NCBI RefSeq assembly: GCF_024298885.1
Contig: NZ_CP101166.1
Coordinates: forward strand, 3,347,149 to 3,411,148
Reading direction: 5' to 3'
Origin: Haloglomus halophilum
GTDB taxonomy: Archaea > Halobacteriota > Halobacteria > Halobacteriales > Haloarculaceae
Length of the DNA stretch: 64,000 nucleotides
Below, in pieces: positions 18,325 through 27,776 of this stretch. Below the pieces are notes generated by a model that saw nothing but the letters and a program-made list of their open reading frames with translations, did no database searches and was not told the origin of the DNA. Every line of letters begins with the position of its first letter. The first letter of the stretch is position 1. The position numbers and the translations under genes were made by a program.

Positions 18325-18561
18325 ATGAGCACACCTCCCCGCTCACGACGCGGTTCGACCGGCCCGGCGCGCCCGGGTGCCATCGGTCCAGCCATCAAAC
18401 TCGCCCTCGGTGCGGTCTTCGTCGCCACACTGGCGTACGTCGGGACCCTCGTCGCCGGCGCGGCTGCCGGCGCTGCCGTCCCGTTCGCCCCGCTGCTCGC
18501 GGGGCTCGGTCTGCTCGTGTTCTTCGTCGTCGTGTACGCGTTCGCTCCCGGCCCACTGTAA
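18325..18561 (+). CDS. Small two-helix membrane protein
   Basis: The 78-residue product has a basic N terminus (SRRGSTGPARPG) and two hydrophobic helices, at about residues 24-46 and 52-74, separated by a short proline-containing turn. No family is recognised. The strong TATA element at leaderless spacing, and codon use matching its neighbours, support it as a real gene. It sits between RNase J and GGPP synthase, but nothing links it to either function. Confidence 0.6.
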   Translation: MSTPPRSRRGSTGPARPGAIGPAIKLALGAVFVATLAYVGTLVAGAAAGAAVPFAPLLAGLGLLVFFVVVYAFAPGPL

Positions 18562-18692
18562 CCCCTTGCCCAGCCCGGTTTCCCGCGCTCCCGTGGCCCG
18601 CTCCAGCCCTGCGGCCGCCGCCGGTTCGGTCACGGCGCCACGATAGCGTCGCGACCCGCGGGGCTTTTGGGTGTCGGCGCTGAGCGACCACC

Positions 18693-19745
18693 ATGACCGA
18701 CCCGGACGCAGGCGGCGGCGACGTGGATGTGGACCGGGCCATCCGCGACCGCCGCGAGCTGGTCAACGACGCCATCGTCGAGCGACTCCCCGTGACGGAG
18801 CCCGAACGGCTCTACGAGGCGTCGCGCTATCTCCTCGATGCCGGCGGGAAGCGGCTCCGCCCGACGATGCTGCTTCTCGTCGCCGAGGCTGTCACCGGTA
18901 CCGAGCCGATGGCCGAGGACTACGAGGCCTTCCCGGACGTGGGGGGCGAGCCCGTGGACGTGATGAGCGCCGCCGTCTCCATCGAGGTCATCCAGTCGTT
19001 CACGCTCATCCACGACGACATCATGGACGACGACGACCTCCGGCGCGGCGTGCCCGCCGTCCACCGGGAGTTCGACCTCGAGACCGCCATCCTCGCCGGT
19101 GACACGCTCTACTCGAAGGCGTTCGAGTACATGCTCCGGACCGGCGCGCCACCCGAGCGCTCCGTGGAGGCGCTCGACCGGCTCGCCACGACCTGCACGG
19201 AGATCTGCGAAGGGCAGGCTTTCGACGTGGAGTTCGAGGGCCGCGAGGACGTGGACACGGACGAGTACCTGGAGATGGTCGAACTGAAGACCGCCGTGCT
19301 GTACGCCGCAGCGGCCGCGATTCCGGCGGTCCTGCTCGGAGCCGATGAGGAGACGGTCGAGTCGCTTGCTGGCTACGGACTCGACGTCGGCCGTGCGTTC
19401 CAGATCCAGGACGACCTGCTCGACCTGACCACGCCATCCGAGCAGCTGGGCAAGCAGCGCGGCTCGGACCTCGTCGAGGGCAAGCGCACACTCGTCACCC
19501 TCCACGCCCGCGAGCAGGGCGTCGACGTGGAGAACCTCCTCCCGGACGACGAGGACGAGGTGACCGAGGCCCAGGTCGACGAGGCCGTCGCGACGCTGGA
19601 GGCCGCCGGCTCCATCCAGTACGCCCGCGAGACCGCACAGGACCTCGTCGCCTCCGGGAAGGCGAACCTCGAACCCCTCCCCGAGGGGGAGCCGAAGGCC
19701 CTGCTGGCCGTCATCGCGGACTACCTCGTCGAACGGGAGTACTAG
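18693..19745 (+). CDS. idsA: Geranylgeranyl diphosphate synthase-type polyprenyl synthetase
   Basis: The 350-residue trans-prenyltransferase has both Asp-rich motifs: HDDIMDDDDLRRG (first, residues about 109-121) and QDDLLD (second). GGKRLRPTM near residue 50 binds IPP. It elongates IPP and allylic diphosphates, supplying the C20 chains of archaeal lipids. The residue five before the first DDxxD is Phe, which in the Sulfolobus enzyme limits products to C20; this suggests GGPP rather than C25, by analogy. Two acidic insertions (around EDYEAFPDVGGEPVD and DDEDEVTEAQVDE) are typical of halophiles. Confidence 0.93.
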   Translation: MTDPDAGGGDVDVDRAIRDRRELVNDAIVERLPVTEPERLYEASRYLLDAGGKRLRPTMLLLVAEAVTGTEPMAEDYEAFPDVGGEPVDVMSAAVSIEVIQSFTLIHDDIMDDDDLRRGVPAVHREFDLETAILAGDTLYSKAFEYMLRTGAPPERSVEALDRLATTCTEICEGQAFDVEFEGREDVDTDEYLEMVELKTAVLYAAAAAIPAVLLGADEETVESLAGYGLDVGRAFQIQDDLLDLTTPSEQLGKQRGSDLVEGKRTLVTLHAREQGVDVENLLPDDEDEVTEAQVDEAVATLEAAGSIQYARETAQDLVASGKANLEPLPEGEPKALLAVIADYLVEREY

Positions 19746-19754
19746 GGCGACCGA

Positions 19755-22190
19755 TCACGTGTCGTCGGCCGGCGTGTCGCCGTGCTCCCGGTAGCCGCCG
19801 TCCGGAGCGGTGTCGTGTTCCCCGGCGTCCGGGAGCGTGAAGCTGAACGTGGTCCCCTCGCCCAGGGTGGAGTCGACGGTGATCTCGCCGCCGTGGTGCT
19901 GGACGATCTTCCGGCAGAGCGCGAGGCCGACACCCGACCCGCCGCTGGCGCCGACCGACGTGAACAGGTCGAAGATGTGTTCCTGGCGCTGCTCCGGGAT
20001 TCCCGGTCCGGTGTCGGCCACCGCGAAGCGCCACATCCCGCCTGCCCGCTCCGCCCTGATGTCCACCGCAACGTGGCCCTCGCTGTGATTGATGGCGTTG
20101 GTGACGAGGTTCTGGAACAGCTTGGTCAGTTGCGTCCGGTTCGCCCGGACCGTCGGGAGCGGCTCGGCGGTCACCTCGGCATCCGCTTCCTCGATGGCGA
20201 GCATCTCCCGGACCTCCGCCAGCACCGCGGTGCAGTCGACCGGCTCGTGGGCCGACTCGTCGAGGTCGACCCGCGAGAACTCGAGGATCTCGTCGATCAT
20301 CCGCTGCATCCGGTCGGCGCCGTCGACGGCGAACTGGATGAACTCCGTCGCGTCCTCGTCCAGTTCGCCCGCATAGCGGCGTTCCAGCAGGTCGAGGTAG
20401 CTCGATATCATCCGGAGTGGCTCCTTCATGTCGTGCGAGACCGCGTAGGCGAACTGCTCCAGCTCCGCGTTCGACCGCTCGAGCTCCTCGACGAGTTCAC
20501 TCAGCTCCTCGCGGCGCTCCTCGAGTTCCTGCTGTCGTTCCTTCTGCTCGGTGATGTCGCGGATGACGGCCGTGAAGAGGTGGTCACCGTCGACCCTGGT
20601 CTCGCCGAAGGAGAGGCCCAGCTGCACCTCGTGGCCGTCCCGGTGTTCGCCGGGAACCTCGATCCAGTCCCAGTCGAGGTGCCGAGTTCCGTCCGTCTGG
20701 TACCGGTCGAGTGCCTGGAGGTGGTCCGGGACGAGCCGGTCGGGGATGATTCGCGTCAGCGAGGTCCCGACCAGCGTCTCCGGCTCGTAGCCGAATATCT
20801 CCTCGATGGTGTCGTTCGCGAAGCGGATCGTGCTGTCGCCGTCGATGGTGACGACGGCCACCGAGGAGTTCTTCGTCAGCGCCTCGAACCGGTTCTCGGT
20901 CCGTTCGAGTTCCTGATTCGCCGCCTCGAGCTGCGTGATGGTCTCCTCGAGTTCCACCCGGGTCTCCTCGAGCTCCCGTTCGCGCCGTTTGAGCGGCGTG
21001 ATGTCGCGTCCGGCCGTGATGATCCGCTCCATCTGGTCCCGCCGGTCGGCCATCGGCACCGAGCTGACCGAGAGCCACTGGCGGGTGCCGTCGGGGCGTT
21101 CGACGGCGAGTTCACGATCCATGACCGGTTCGCCCGTCGCGATGACGCGCTGGGTCGGGAACGCTCCGGGGTCGAGCGGCTCTCCGGTCGCGTCGCGGAT
21201 GGTGGCCGTCGGGCCCCCGGTGGCGTCGTGGCCGTCGATACCGAGGGCGTCGAGGAGCTCCGTCGCACGGTCGTTCGCCCGGAGGCGGTCCCCCTCGGGT
21301 GAGTGAACCGCCACGGCGACGGGCACCGCGTCGAGGATGCGCTCGGTCAGGTGGTGTTGTTCGCGGAGCTGTCGCTCGCGCTCGCGCTGTTCGGTGAGGT
21401 CGCGGGTGAACTTCGCGAACCCCCGGACCGCCCCGTCGTCGTCACGGAGTGCCCTGATGACGACACTCGCCCAGAACTGCGACCCGTCCTTCCTGACGCG
21501 CCAGCCCTCGTCCGTGACGCGCCCGTGGGTCCGGGCCTCCGCGAGCAGGTTCGTGGGTCTGTTGCGCTCGGTGGCCGCCTCGGGGTAGAACGTGGAGACG
21601 TGGGCTCCGAGGATCTCCTCCCGGCGGTAGCCCTTCAGATTGTGGGCCCCCCGGTTCCAGGATGTCACGTACCCCTCCGGATCGAGCAGGAATATCGCGT
21701 GGTCCCTGATTCCGTCGACGAGAGCCCGGAACTCGTCGGCCTCGGCGGTGGTGAGTGCTCGCGTCGCGTTGCGCCGCCGCAGGACCGTTTCGACCGTGTC
21801 GACGAGCTGCTGGAGCGACCCATCGCGCTCCTTGGAGATGTACTCGGTCACGCCCGCCGAGAGTGCATCGCTGGCCACGGCCTCGCTCCCGTCGGCCGTG
21901 TGGACGACGAAGGGGAGGTCCGGCCGGTCCTCCTGGAGCCACTCGTAGAGGCCCAGCCCGGTCCCGTCCGGGAGCGTCGCCTCGCTGACGACACACTCGA
22001 CCGGCTGGCGTTCGAGGTGCTCCCTGGCGGCATGGGCGGTGTCGACGGTCTCCACCGTCGGGATGTCGGCCTCCTCGAGCGCCGATACGATCCGGCTCGT
22101 GGTCGGGTCGTTCGGATCGACCACCAGGACGAGCGAGGGGGTTTCGGCCTCCCCCGTCGGGGGGCTGTCCAGCGGATGGGGGTCCAGCAT
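19755..22190 (-). CDS. Multi-PAS sensor histidine kinase with N-terminal receiver-like domain
   Basis: The 811-residue protein has a receiver-like domain (about 18-130), three PAS domains (about 150-265, 275-395 and 430-555), a coiled-coil, a HisKA domain with H-box FAYAVSHDMKEPLRM, and a HATPase_c domain with NAINHSEG, DTGPGIP and GSGVGLALC. It should autophosphorylate in response to an intracellular cue, as no membrane segment is seen. In the receiver domain the usual phospho-accepting Asp position reads VVSEATLPDGTG, so Glu replaces Asp. The start at 22190 gives MLDPHPLDSPPTG; the longer frame to 22361 enters the divergent promoter region. It ends 9 bases from GGPP synthase, convergently. 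Confidence 0.88.
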   Translation of the reverse strand: MLDPHPLDSPPTGEAETPSLVLVVDPNDPTTSRIVSALEEADIPTVETVDTAHAAREHLERQPVECVVSEATLPDGTGLGLYEWLQEDRPDLPFVVHTADGSEAVASDALSAGVTEYISKERDGSLQQLVDTVETVLRRRNATRALTTAEADEFRALVDGIRDHAIFLLDPEGYVTSWNRGAHNLKGYRREEILGAHVSTFYPEAATERNRPTNLLAEARTHGRVTDEGWRVRKDGSQFWASVVIRALRDDDGAVRGFAKFTRDLTEQRERERQLREQHHLTERILDAVPVAVAVHSPEGDRLRANDRATELLDALGIDGHDATGGPTATIRDATGEPLDPGAFPTQRVIATGEPVMDRELAVERPDGTRQWLSVSSVPMADRRDQMERIITAGRDITPLKRRERELEETRVELEETITQLEAANQELERTENRFEALTKNSSVAVVTIDGDSTIRFANDTIEEIFGYEPETLVGTSLTRIIPDRLVPDHLQALDRYQTDGTRHLDWDWIEVPGEHRDGHEVQLGLSFGETRVDGDHLFTAVIRDITEQKERQQELEERREELSELVEELERSNAELEQFAYAVSHDMKEPLRMISSYLDLLERRYAGELDEDATEFIQFAVDGADRMQRMIDEILEFSRVDLDESAHEPVDCTAVLAEVREMLAIEEADAEVTAEPLPTVRANRTQLTKLFQNLVTNAINHSEGHVAVDIRAERAGGMWRFAVADTGPGIPEQRQEHIFDLFTSVGASGGSGVGLALCRKIVQHHGGEITVDSTLGEGTTFSFTLPDAGEHDTAPDGGYREHGDTPADDT

Positions 22191-22250
22191 ACGTGTTCGG
22201 AACTCGGCGGCGACGCCTGCGCGTTCACGGGCAGATAGCGCCCACCCACG

Positions 22251-22260
22251 GATAAATAAT
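22251..22260 (-). promoter_or_regulatory. TATA-like element upstream of the multi-PAS kinase
   Basis: On the minus strand ATTATTTATC lies 61-70 bases before the ATG at 22190, the only AT-rich run in the divergent spacer. It would give a leader of about 35 bases. Confidence 0.4.
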
Positions 22261-22405
22261 CCCCAACGACTACCGAGAGAAACATATCTGACGGTGGATG
22301 TCCGTGTGGGAACGTGGAGTCCGACGACGCCCCGACGCTCCCCTGGCCGCACGGCCCCCACGCCCCCCCGACCAGAGTTATGGCCCGACCCCTCTAGCGA
22401 CCACC

Positions 22406-22990
22406 ATGCCCTTCCTCTCGGGCGACACCGTCGACCTGGAACCGCTCGACCCGGACGACGACGACCACGTCGCCGTCTACCGGGCGTCGCGCAATCAGCC
22501 TGCGATGCGCGTGACTGGTGCGTACGAGGCTGGCCTGACGACCGGGGAGGCCCGCGAGCGCATCCGGGAGCGACGGGCCGATGACCGCGACGGCGCCCTG
22601 TGTGTTATCCGGGCGGAAGGCGAGCCGCTGGGATGGGCCGGCGTGACCATGACCGACGACCGTGCCCGGGTCGCCGAGGTGGCCTACTACGTCCTCCCGT
22701 CCGGGCAGGGCAAGGGGTACGCCACCGACGCCGTCCGGACGCTGGTCCGGTTCGCGTTCGAGACCCTCAACGCCAACTCGGCCGTCGCTCGAATCCGGGC
22801 CGACAACGAGGCCAGCCGGCGGGTGGTCGAGAAGGCCGGCTTCACGCGGGAAGGGCGTCGCCGGGAGGGCTACTACCGAGAGGGCGACTACCACGATATC
22901 GCCATCTACGGGCTGTTGCGGTCTGAGTTCGACGGGGCAGGCTCCGAAGCGGCCGAGGCTACCTCGGCAGATACCGACGAAGACGGGTGA
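22406..22990 (+). CDS. GNAT family N-acetyltransferase (RimJ/RimL-like)
   Basis: The 194-residue protein starts with LEPLDPDDDDHVAVYR and has the acetyl-CoA loop VLPSGQGKGYATDAV, matching motif A (Q/R-x-x-G-x-G/A). NEASRRVVEKAGF and EGRRREGYYREGDYHD are the late motifs of the RimJ/RimL group, which acetylates protein N termini, small amines or amino acids. The substrate cannot be predicted. The last 20 residues are a halophilic acidic tail. Confidence 0.88.
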   Translation: MPFLSGDTVDLEPLDPDDDDHVAVYRASRNQPAMRVTGAYEAGLTTGEARERIRERRADDRDGALCVIRAEGEPLGWAGVTMTDDRARVAEVAYYVLPSGQGKGYATDAVRTLVRFAFETLNANSAVARIRADNEASRRVVEKAGFTREGRRREGYYREGDYHDIAIYGLLRSEFDGAGSEAAEATSADTDEDG

Positions 22991-23148
22991 GCGCAGGCGG
23001 TTCGCTGCCGGTTGTCTGCCGCTGCCGGGCAGTCCGTCGCCGTCCGTGGTGGTTCGCCGCGGTGGGACCAGGCTGTCTCCCCATGTCGGGTCGACCGACG
23101 GCCCGTGACACCTGAAGAGACTTGTCCCGTCCGTGCGGAGTCACGACC

Positions 23149-24693
23149 GTGCGACGACGCGCTCTCCTTGCCGGGCTCGCCGGGCTGGCGGGCTGCTCCG
23201 GGCTCTCGAGCGACGAGTCGGGGACGACGCTGACCCCGGCGCCGGTCCCCACCGGGACGCTGCGCTCGACGCCCGACCCGTTCAACCGCGAGTTCGACCT
23301 CGCGGACGCCGCGTTCGGGTTCGACGCGCTCACGGGCAGGACCCTCGCGCTCCACCCGCCGGGGTACGGTCAGGCGGGCCTCGCAGTCCGGCTGCGGTTC
23401 GTCCGCGAGTCGACGGCCGAGGAACCCGCCCGGCTCCGTGCCGCCCTCCGTCCGCGCGCGACGGCACCGACCGCGGTCGCGTTCGACTTCCCACCGTTCG
23501 TCCCTCGGGCCCGGCTGACCCGGCAGGCCGGGCCCGCGATGGAGTCCACGGCCGCCGCACGGGCGTGTTATCTCGTCCCGGCCCCGGGGTCGTCCTTCGC
23601 CGAGCACGTCCCCGACGTGGAACTGGCGGGCGGGTCGGGCGGCCGGTTCTGGCGGCTGGCCGGGCCGCCCCGTGACTGGCTCCCGGACCAGGGTCAGGTC
23701 CCCGTCGACGGGACGCTCGTGGGGGAGTTCCGCCTGGTCGCCGGGCCGGCAGCGACCGCGCCGCTGGCCGGCCGGTACGTCGGCGACGCGGCCCCCCTCG
23801 GCGGCATCTCGCTGTCGGCGTGGGACCGCGAGACACCGGGGCCGACGGCCGACTCCCGCTTCGACGTGACCGTCCCGCAGCTGCCACAGGGCCGGGCGAC
23901 GCTCTGGTACCACGAGCTCTCCCCGCGAGCGTCCGTCTCCCTCCGACCGACCGTCGAGCGGGTCGAGCCACCCGCCACCGTCACGCTGACGCTGGTCAAC
24001 CACTCCCGCGAGGCCGTCCGCGCGAACGACTGGTCCGTCCACCGGCTCGTCGACGGTGACTGGTACGAACTGGGGCCCCTGTTCACGAACGGTGCCACAC
24101 GGTTCGTCCCGCCCGGTGGCCGCCACCGGTGGCGGTTCGGGCTGGCTCACGGCCCGGCGGCCGATGTCCCCGGGGAGCTGGGTCCACTCGACCACCGGCT
24201 GGGCTTCCTCGGCGGCGGCCGCTACGGCATCGCGGCGGGGTCGACCGACGACGAGGACCGCCCGGCCGCGCTGGTCGAGCTGGTCGCCCCGGAGCTGACC
24301 GTCCGGCCGACCGCCGACGCCACGGTGACCCGTGACGGCGAACGGGTCGTGGTCGAGGCCGACCCGCCGCGCGACGACGCCGACGACGAGCCGCGGACGC
24401 TGGTCCTCGACCGGCTCCCGCTCGGCGACCGGACGGCCACGCCACGGCCGACGGTGACGGCGGTGGATGGCGGCCTCCCCCGCCTCCTGCCGGAACAGGC
24501 GATGCGCTCGCGGGGGCTCCGGAACACGCTCCCGTTCGTCGAGGGGACCGACCAGGTCCGGCTCCGGACGAACGACGACGTGACGCGGCGAGCGCTCCGG
24601 CGCGTGGCGTTCCGGACCGGTGGCCGACGCTTCCGGTTCGGCGACGGCGACTTCCGCGTCACCGTCGGGAGCACCCAGCGGCCGGACAGGTGA
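23149..24693 (+). CDS. Secreted lipoprotein of unknown function
   Basis: The 514-residue product begins VRRRALLAGLAGLAGCSGLSS, a Tat-like signal with a lipobox Cys at about residue 16, and continues with a Thr/Pro-rich linker. The body is beta-rich and contains long, ungapped reading with no recognised domain; a stretch near residues 270-320 (ATVTLTLVNHSREAV) resembles an immunoglobulin-like fold. GTG at 23149 is the natural start before the RRR; a TTG at 23122 is possible. It has no evident operon partner and is convergent with aroC. Confidence 0.65.
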   Translation: MRRRALLAGLAGLAGCSGLSSDESGTTLTPAPVPTGTLRSTPDPFNREFDLADAAFGFDALTGRTLALHPPGYGQAGLAVRLRFVRESTAEEPARLRAALRPRATAPTAVAFDFPPFVPRARLTRQAGPAMESTAAARACYLVPAPGSSFAEHVPDVELAGGSGGRFWRLAGPPRDWLPDQGQVPVDGTLVGEFRLVAGPAATAPLAGRYVGDAAPLGGISLSAWDRETPGPTADSRFDVTVPQLPQGRATLWYHELSPRASVSLRPTVERVEPPATVTLTLVNHSREAVRANDWSVHRLVDGDWYELGPLFTNGATRFVPPGGRHRWRFGLAHGPAADVPGELGPLDHRLGFLGGGRYGIAAGSTDDEDRPAALVELVAPELTVRPTADATVTRDGERVVVEADPPRDDADDEPRTLVLDRLPLGDRTATPRPTVTAVDGGLPRLLPEQAMRSRGLRNTLPFVEGTDQVRLRTNDDVTRRALRRVAFRTGGRRFRFGDGDFRVTVGSTQRPDR

Positions 24694-24750
24694 CGGAATA
24701 GGCGGCCGAGTAGGTGACGGAAGAGACGGCCGGACAGGCGACGGAGCTGG

Positions 24751-25992
24751 TCAGTCGTCGCGGTCGACGGGCGTCGCCGCGGTGTCGGCGTCGTCGGGGT
24801 CGTTCTGCGGCGAGGGGGGGTGGTAGTCGGTGTCGTACTCACCGGGCTTGCCGTCGACGCGGTCGGGGTTGATACGGCCACCCAGCAGCATGTAGTCGAG
24901 GACGGTGCAGTAGAGCATCGCCTCGACGACGGGCACGGCCCGCGGCGGGAGCGACGGGTCGTGGCGCCCGACGACCTGTACCTGCTTGTGCTCCTCGGTC
25001 TCCCAGTCGTAGGTGGTCTGCTCCTTCGGGATGCTCGTCGGGGCGTGCCACGTCACCTCGCCGTAGATGGGCTCGCCCGTCGTGATACCGCCCTGCAGGC
25101 CGCCGTGGTCGTTGCCGACGGGGACTGGGTCCCCCTCGTCGGCCACGACGGCGTCGGCGTCGGGGGCGTCCGCGTCACCCATCCGGGTCCAGTCCTCGTT
25201 GCGGTCGATGCCGCGCACGGAGCGGGCCTCACGGCCGAGGCCGAACTCGAACGCCGTGGTCGCGGGGATGGCCATCATCGCCTGGCCGAGGCGCGCGGGG
25301 AACGCGTCGAACCGCGGGGCGCCCAGCCCGCGAGGCACGCCGCGGGCCTCGAAGTAGATGGAACCGCCGATGGAGTCGCCCTCCTCCTGGTAGCGGTCGA
25401 TGGCGTCGCGCATCTCCTCGGCCGTCTCCGGGTCCGCACAGCGCACCTCGTTCTCCTCGGAGTGTTCGAGCATCTCCTCGAAGGTGACCTCGGGGGCCTC
25501 GATGTCGCCGATCTGGTTGACGTGGGCTTTGATCTGCACGTCGTGTTCGCTCGCCGCGAGGACGGCCTTCGCGACCGCGCCCGCGGCCACCCAGTTCACC
25601 GTCTCCCGCGCCGAGGAGCGCCCGCCGCCACCCCAGTTGCGGGTGCCGAACTTCGCGGAGTAGGTGTAGTCGCCATGCGAGGGCCGGGGGGCCGTGACGA
25701 ACGGCTCGTACTTGCCCGAGCGCGCGTCCTTGTTCTGGATGACCATCCCGATGGGCGTGCCGGTGGTGTAGCCGTCCTGCACGCCGGACTTGATGGACAC
25801 CTCGTCGGGTTCGCCCCGCGATGTCGTTATCATCGACTGTCCGGGCTTGCGCCGGTCGAGCTCGCGCTGGATCGTCTCCTCGTCCAGCTCGACACCCGCC
25901 GGACAGCCCGAGACCGTACAACCCATCGCCTCGCCGTGGCTCTCGCCGAACGTCGTGAACCGGAAGAGCCGCCCGAACTCGTTGCCGTTCAT
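24751..25992 (-). CDS. aroC: Chorismate synthase
   Basis: The 413-residue protein carries all chorismate synthase signatures: FTTFGESHGEAMGCTVSG near the N terminus, RPSHGDYTYSAKFG with GGGRSSARET in the middle, and the NDHGGLQGGITTG motif. It makes chorismate from EPSP using reduced FMN and is the last step of the shikimate pathway that feeds aromatic amino acids and folate. The pabA/pabB pair near 47-49 kb would use this product. The acidic C-terminal tail (NDPDDADTAATPVDRDD) is a halophile extension. Start MNGNEFGRLFRF is as in relatives. Confidence 0.96.
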   Translation of the reverse strand: MNGNEFGRLFRFTTFGESHGEAMGCTVSGCPAGVELDEETIQRELDRRKPGQSMITTSRGEPDEVSIKSGVQDGYTTGTPIGMVIQNKDARSGKYEPFVTAPRPSHGDYTYSAKFGTRNWGGGGRSSARETVNWVAAGAVAKAVLAASEHDVQIKAHVNQIGDIEAPEVTFEEMLEHSEENEVRCADPETAEEMRDAIDRYQEEGDSIGGSIYFEARGVPRGLGAPRFDAFPARLGQAMMAIPATTAFEFGLGREARSVRGIDRNEDWTRMGDADAPDADAVVADEGDPVPVGNDHGGLQGGITTGEPIYGEVTWHAPTSIPKEQTTYDWETEEHKQVQVVGRHDPSLPPRAVPVVEAMLYCTVLDYMLLGGRINPDRVDGKPGEYDTDYHPPSPQNDPDDADTAATPVDRDD

Positions 25993-26314
25993 TGAATCGG
26001 TGTGGGAGGTGGTCGCATTTAGGTGGTGCGTTCCGGGCAGGGCTGGCGCACAGTCCGGCGCCGAGTGGCCGCAGACCGCGGTCGGCGCGCCCTACATCGG
26101 TCGTTTATCCGATACGCCAGAGCATTTCCATACTGTCATGGATTCATCATATCTAAGGGTGCCATTTGTCGGAATGTATGCGAGATATACCGATAATGAT
26201 GGCTGGGACGGGACAGCCGGCAACGGCGGGCTAGTTCGCTCCCCAGGCCGGCGCCCGGCTGTAGTGGGTGGCCACGCCGGTGGATTCAGGGTGCTCGGTG
26301 CCCCGGCCGGAGAC
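25993..26314. other. Intergenic region with an AT-rich island
   Basis: The 322 bases between aroC and the small membrane ORF contain a clearly AT-rich patch at about 26101-26206. It holds several TATA-like runs (CATCATATCTAAG, GAGATATACCGATAATG) and the repeated hexamer CCGATA. An ORF from 26139 crosses it, but its codon use (TAT, TTT, ACA, AAT) is unlike the neighbours. It is more likely a promoter or regulatory region than coding sequence. A CCTAAATG element near 26015-26022 on the minus strand could serve aroC. Confidence 0.4.
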
Positions 26315-26455
26315 ATGCACAGCATTCCCCGCTACCTGCTGGGACCCTCGGGGACGCCGTGGTACGTCCGGGCGGTTCTCGTGGCGCTGGTCGCCGTGGC
26401 GGTGGGTGCATTCGTGCTGTGGCAGTATCCCGAACTGCAGTTGCTGTTCTCCTGA
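26315..26455 (+). CDS. Possible small single-helix membrane protein (46 aa)
   Basis: Starting at the ATG at 26315, the 46-residue product reads MHSIPRYLLGPSGTPWYVRA followed by a 20-residue hydrophobic helix and a short LLFS end. This resembles the small one-helix proteins common in haloarchaea. The frame could start further upstream (26139), but that part has atypical codon use. No homologue is recalled, so this is a tentative gene. Confidence 0.4.
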   Translation: MHSIPRYLLGPSGTPWYVRAVLVALVAVAVGAFVLWQYPELQLLFS

Positions 26456-26507
26456 TCGGGACCGAAGGTCGTAGCCGAACACGGCCGTCCCGTCGACCGC
26501 TCCGATA

Positions 26508-27656
26508 TCATCCGGGATACTCGCCCCGTTCCCGAAGCGCGTCCACGACCTCGCGGACCCGGTCAGCCCGCCGTTCCGGGACCACCAGCGTCCGGCCGTC
26601 GTAGGTCGCCACCACGAGGTCCTCGGCGTCGACGACCGTGACGTGCGATTCGGGCCCGGTCGCCAGCGTACAGCCCTCGCTGTCGATGGCCAGCGACCGG
26701 CCCTCCCCGGCGGCGACGTTGTCGTCGGCGTCCCGTCCGAGCAGCGAGTCGAGCGCGTCCCAGGTCCCGAGGTCGTCCCAGTCGAAGTCGGCCGGGACGA
26801 CGAACACCTCGTGGGCGTCGCCGTCGTCGTCGCCGTCGTCGCCAGCACCACCGCCCGCGCCGCCGTGGCGCTCCAGCACCGCGTAGTCGATGCTCACGTC
26901 CTCGACGTCCTCGTACCCGGCCTCGGGGACGCCGTCGTCGCAGGCCTCCACCAGCCTCGACAAGGGGGAATCGCGCGCCGCGTCGAGAAGCGCCCCGGGC
27001 GTCCACGCGAACGTGCCGGCGTTCCAGAGGTAGCCCGACTGCCGGTAGCGCGCGGCCGCGCCGACATCGGGCTTCTCGTAGAACTTCTCGACCGCGTGGT
27101 AGCGGGCGCCGTCCTCCTCGACACTGTCGAGCGTCCGCGCCTCGCCCGGTTTCAGGTAGCCGTAGCCCGTCGCGGCGCTGTCGGGTTCGATACCGAGCAG
27201 GACCAGCCCACCGGTATCGACGGCCACGCCGGCTGCCCGCTCCATCGTCGCGGCGAACCCGTCGCCGACGTGGTGGTCGCTGGGGAGACAGCAGAGCACG
27301 CAGTCGCCGATGGCCTCGCGGACGCGGTGGGCGGCGTAGACGAGCGCGGGGCCCGTGTCGCGCGCGGCGGGTTCGACGAGGACTGTCGCCTCGTGGTCGA
27401 GCTCCGTGACGGCCTCGCGGGCACGCTCGGCCGTCGCGGGCGAGGCGAGGACGAACGTCCGGTCGGCGAAGGCGGCGCGCTCGACGGTACGGGCGAGCAG
27501 CGAACGGCCGGTCCCGAAGTCGAGGAACTGCTTCTCCCGCCCCGGTCGACTCGCCGGATACAGTCTGGTTCCCGTTCCACCGGCCATCACGAGCGCCACG
27601 ACCGGCCGCCCATCCCCGTCGTCGGTCCCGGCGGCGCGTCCGGTGTCCGTATCCAT
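26508..27656 (-). CDS. Mannose-1-phosphate guanylyltransferase / sugar nucleotidyltransferase
   Basis: The 382-residue protein starts its catalytic domain with VVALVMAGGTGTRLYPASRP (the GGxGxRL nucleotide-binding loop) and has KQFLDFGTGRSLL, LPSDHHVGDG, GIEPDSAATGYGYL, VEKFYEKPD and YLWNAGTFAW. All are hallmarks of the mannose-1-phosphate guanylyltransferase branch. It would form GDP-mannose for glycan or glycolipid synthesis, which fits glycosylated surface proteins, though other sugars are possible. A halophilic acidic insertion of about 15 residues with G and D repeats lies before HEVFVVPADFDWDDLGT. The ATG at 27656 is preferred to a longer frame that overlaps the divergent gene. Confidence 0.88.
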   Translation of the reverse strand: MDTDTGRAAGTDDGDGRPVVALVMAGGTGTRLYPASRPGREKQFLDFGTGRSLLARTVERAAFADRTFVLASPATAERAREAVTELDHEATVLVEPAARDTGPALVYAAHRVREAIGDCVLCCLPSDHHVGDGFAATMERAAGVAVDTGGLVLLGIEPDSAATGYGYLKPGEARTLDSVEEDGARYHAVEKFYEKPDVGAAARYRQSGYLWNAGTFAWTPGALLDAARDSPLSRLVEACDDGVPEAGYEDVEDVSIDYAVLERHGGAGGGAGDDGDDDGDAHEVFVVPADFDWDDLGTWDALDSLLGRDADDNVAAGEGRSLAIDSEGCTLATGPESHVTVVDAEDLVVATYDGRTLVVPERRADRVREVVDALRERGEYPG

Positions 27657-27776
27657 ACGCTGCCCGACGACAGCACCCGGCAAAAGCCCACGGTCACCAC
27701 CCGCCACCGCGGCCCAACCCGCGTCGATACCGGCCGGCCGACAAGGCTTATCATCCGACGCCACGCGTTCTCGACC

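Noticed and set aside
26139..26314. Longer form of the small membrane ORF
   Set aside because: The added 59 codons use AT-rich codons unlike neighbouring genes and lie in a probable promoter region.
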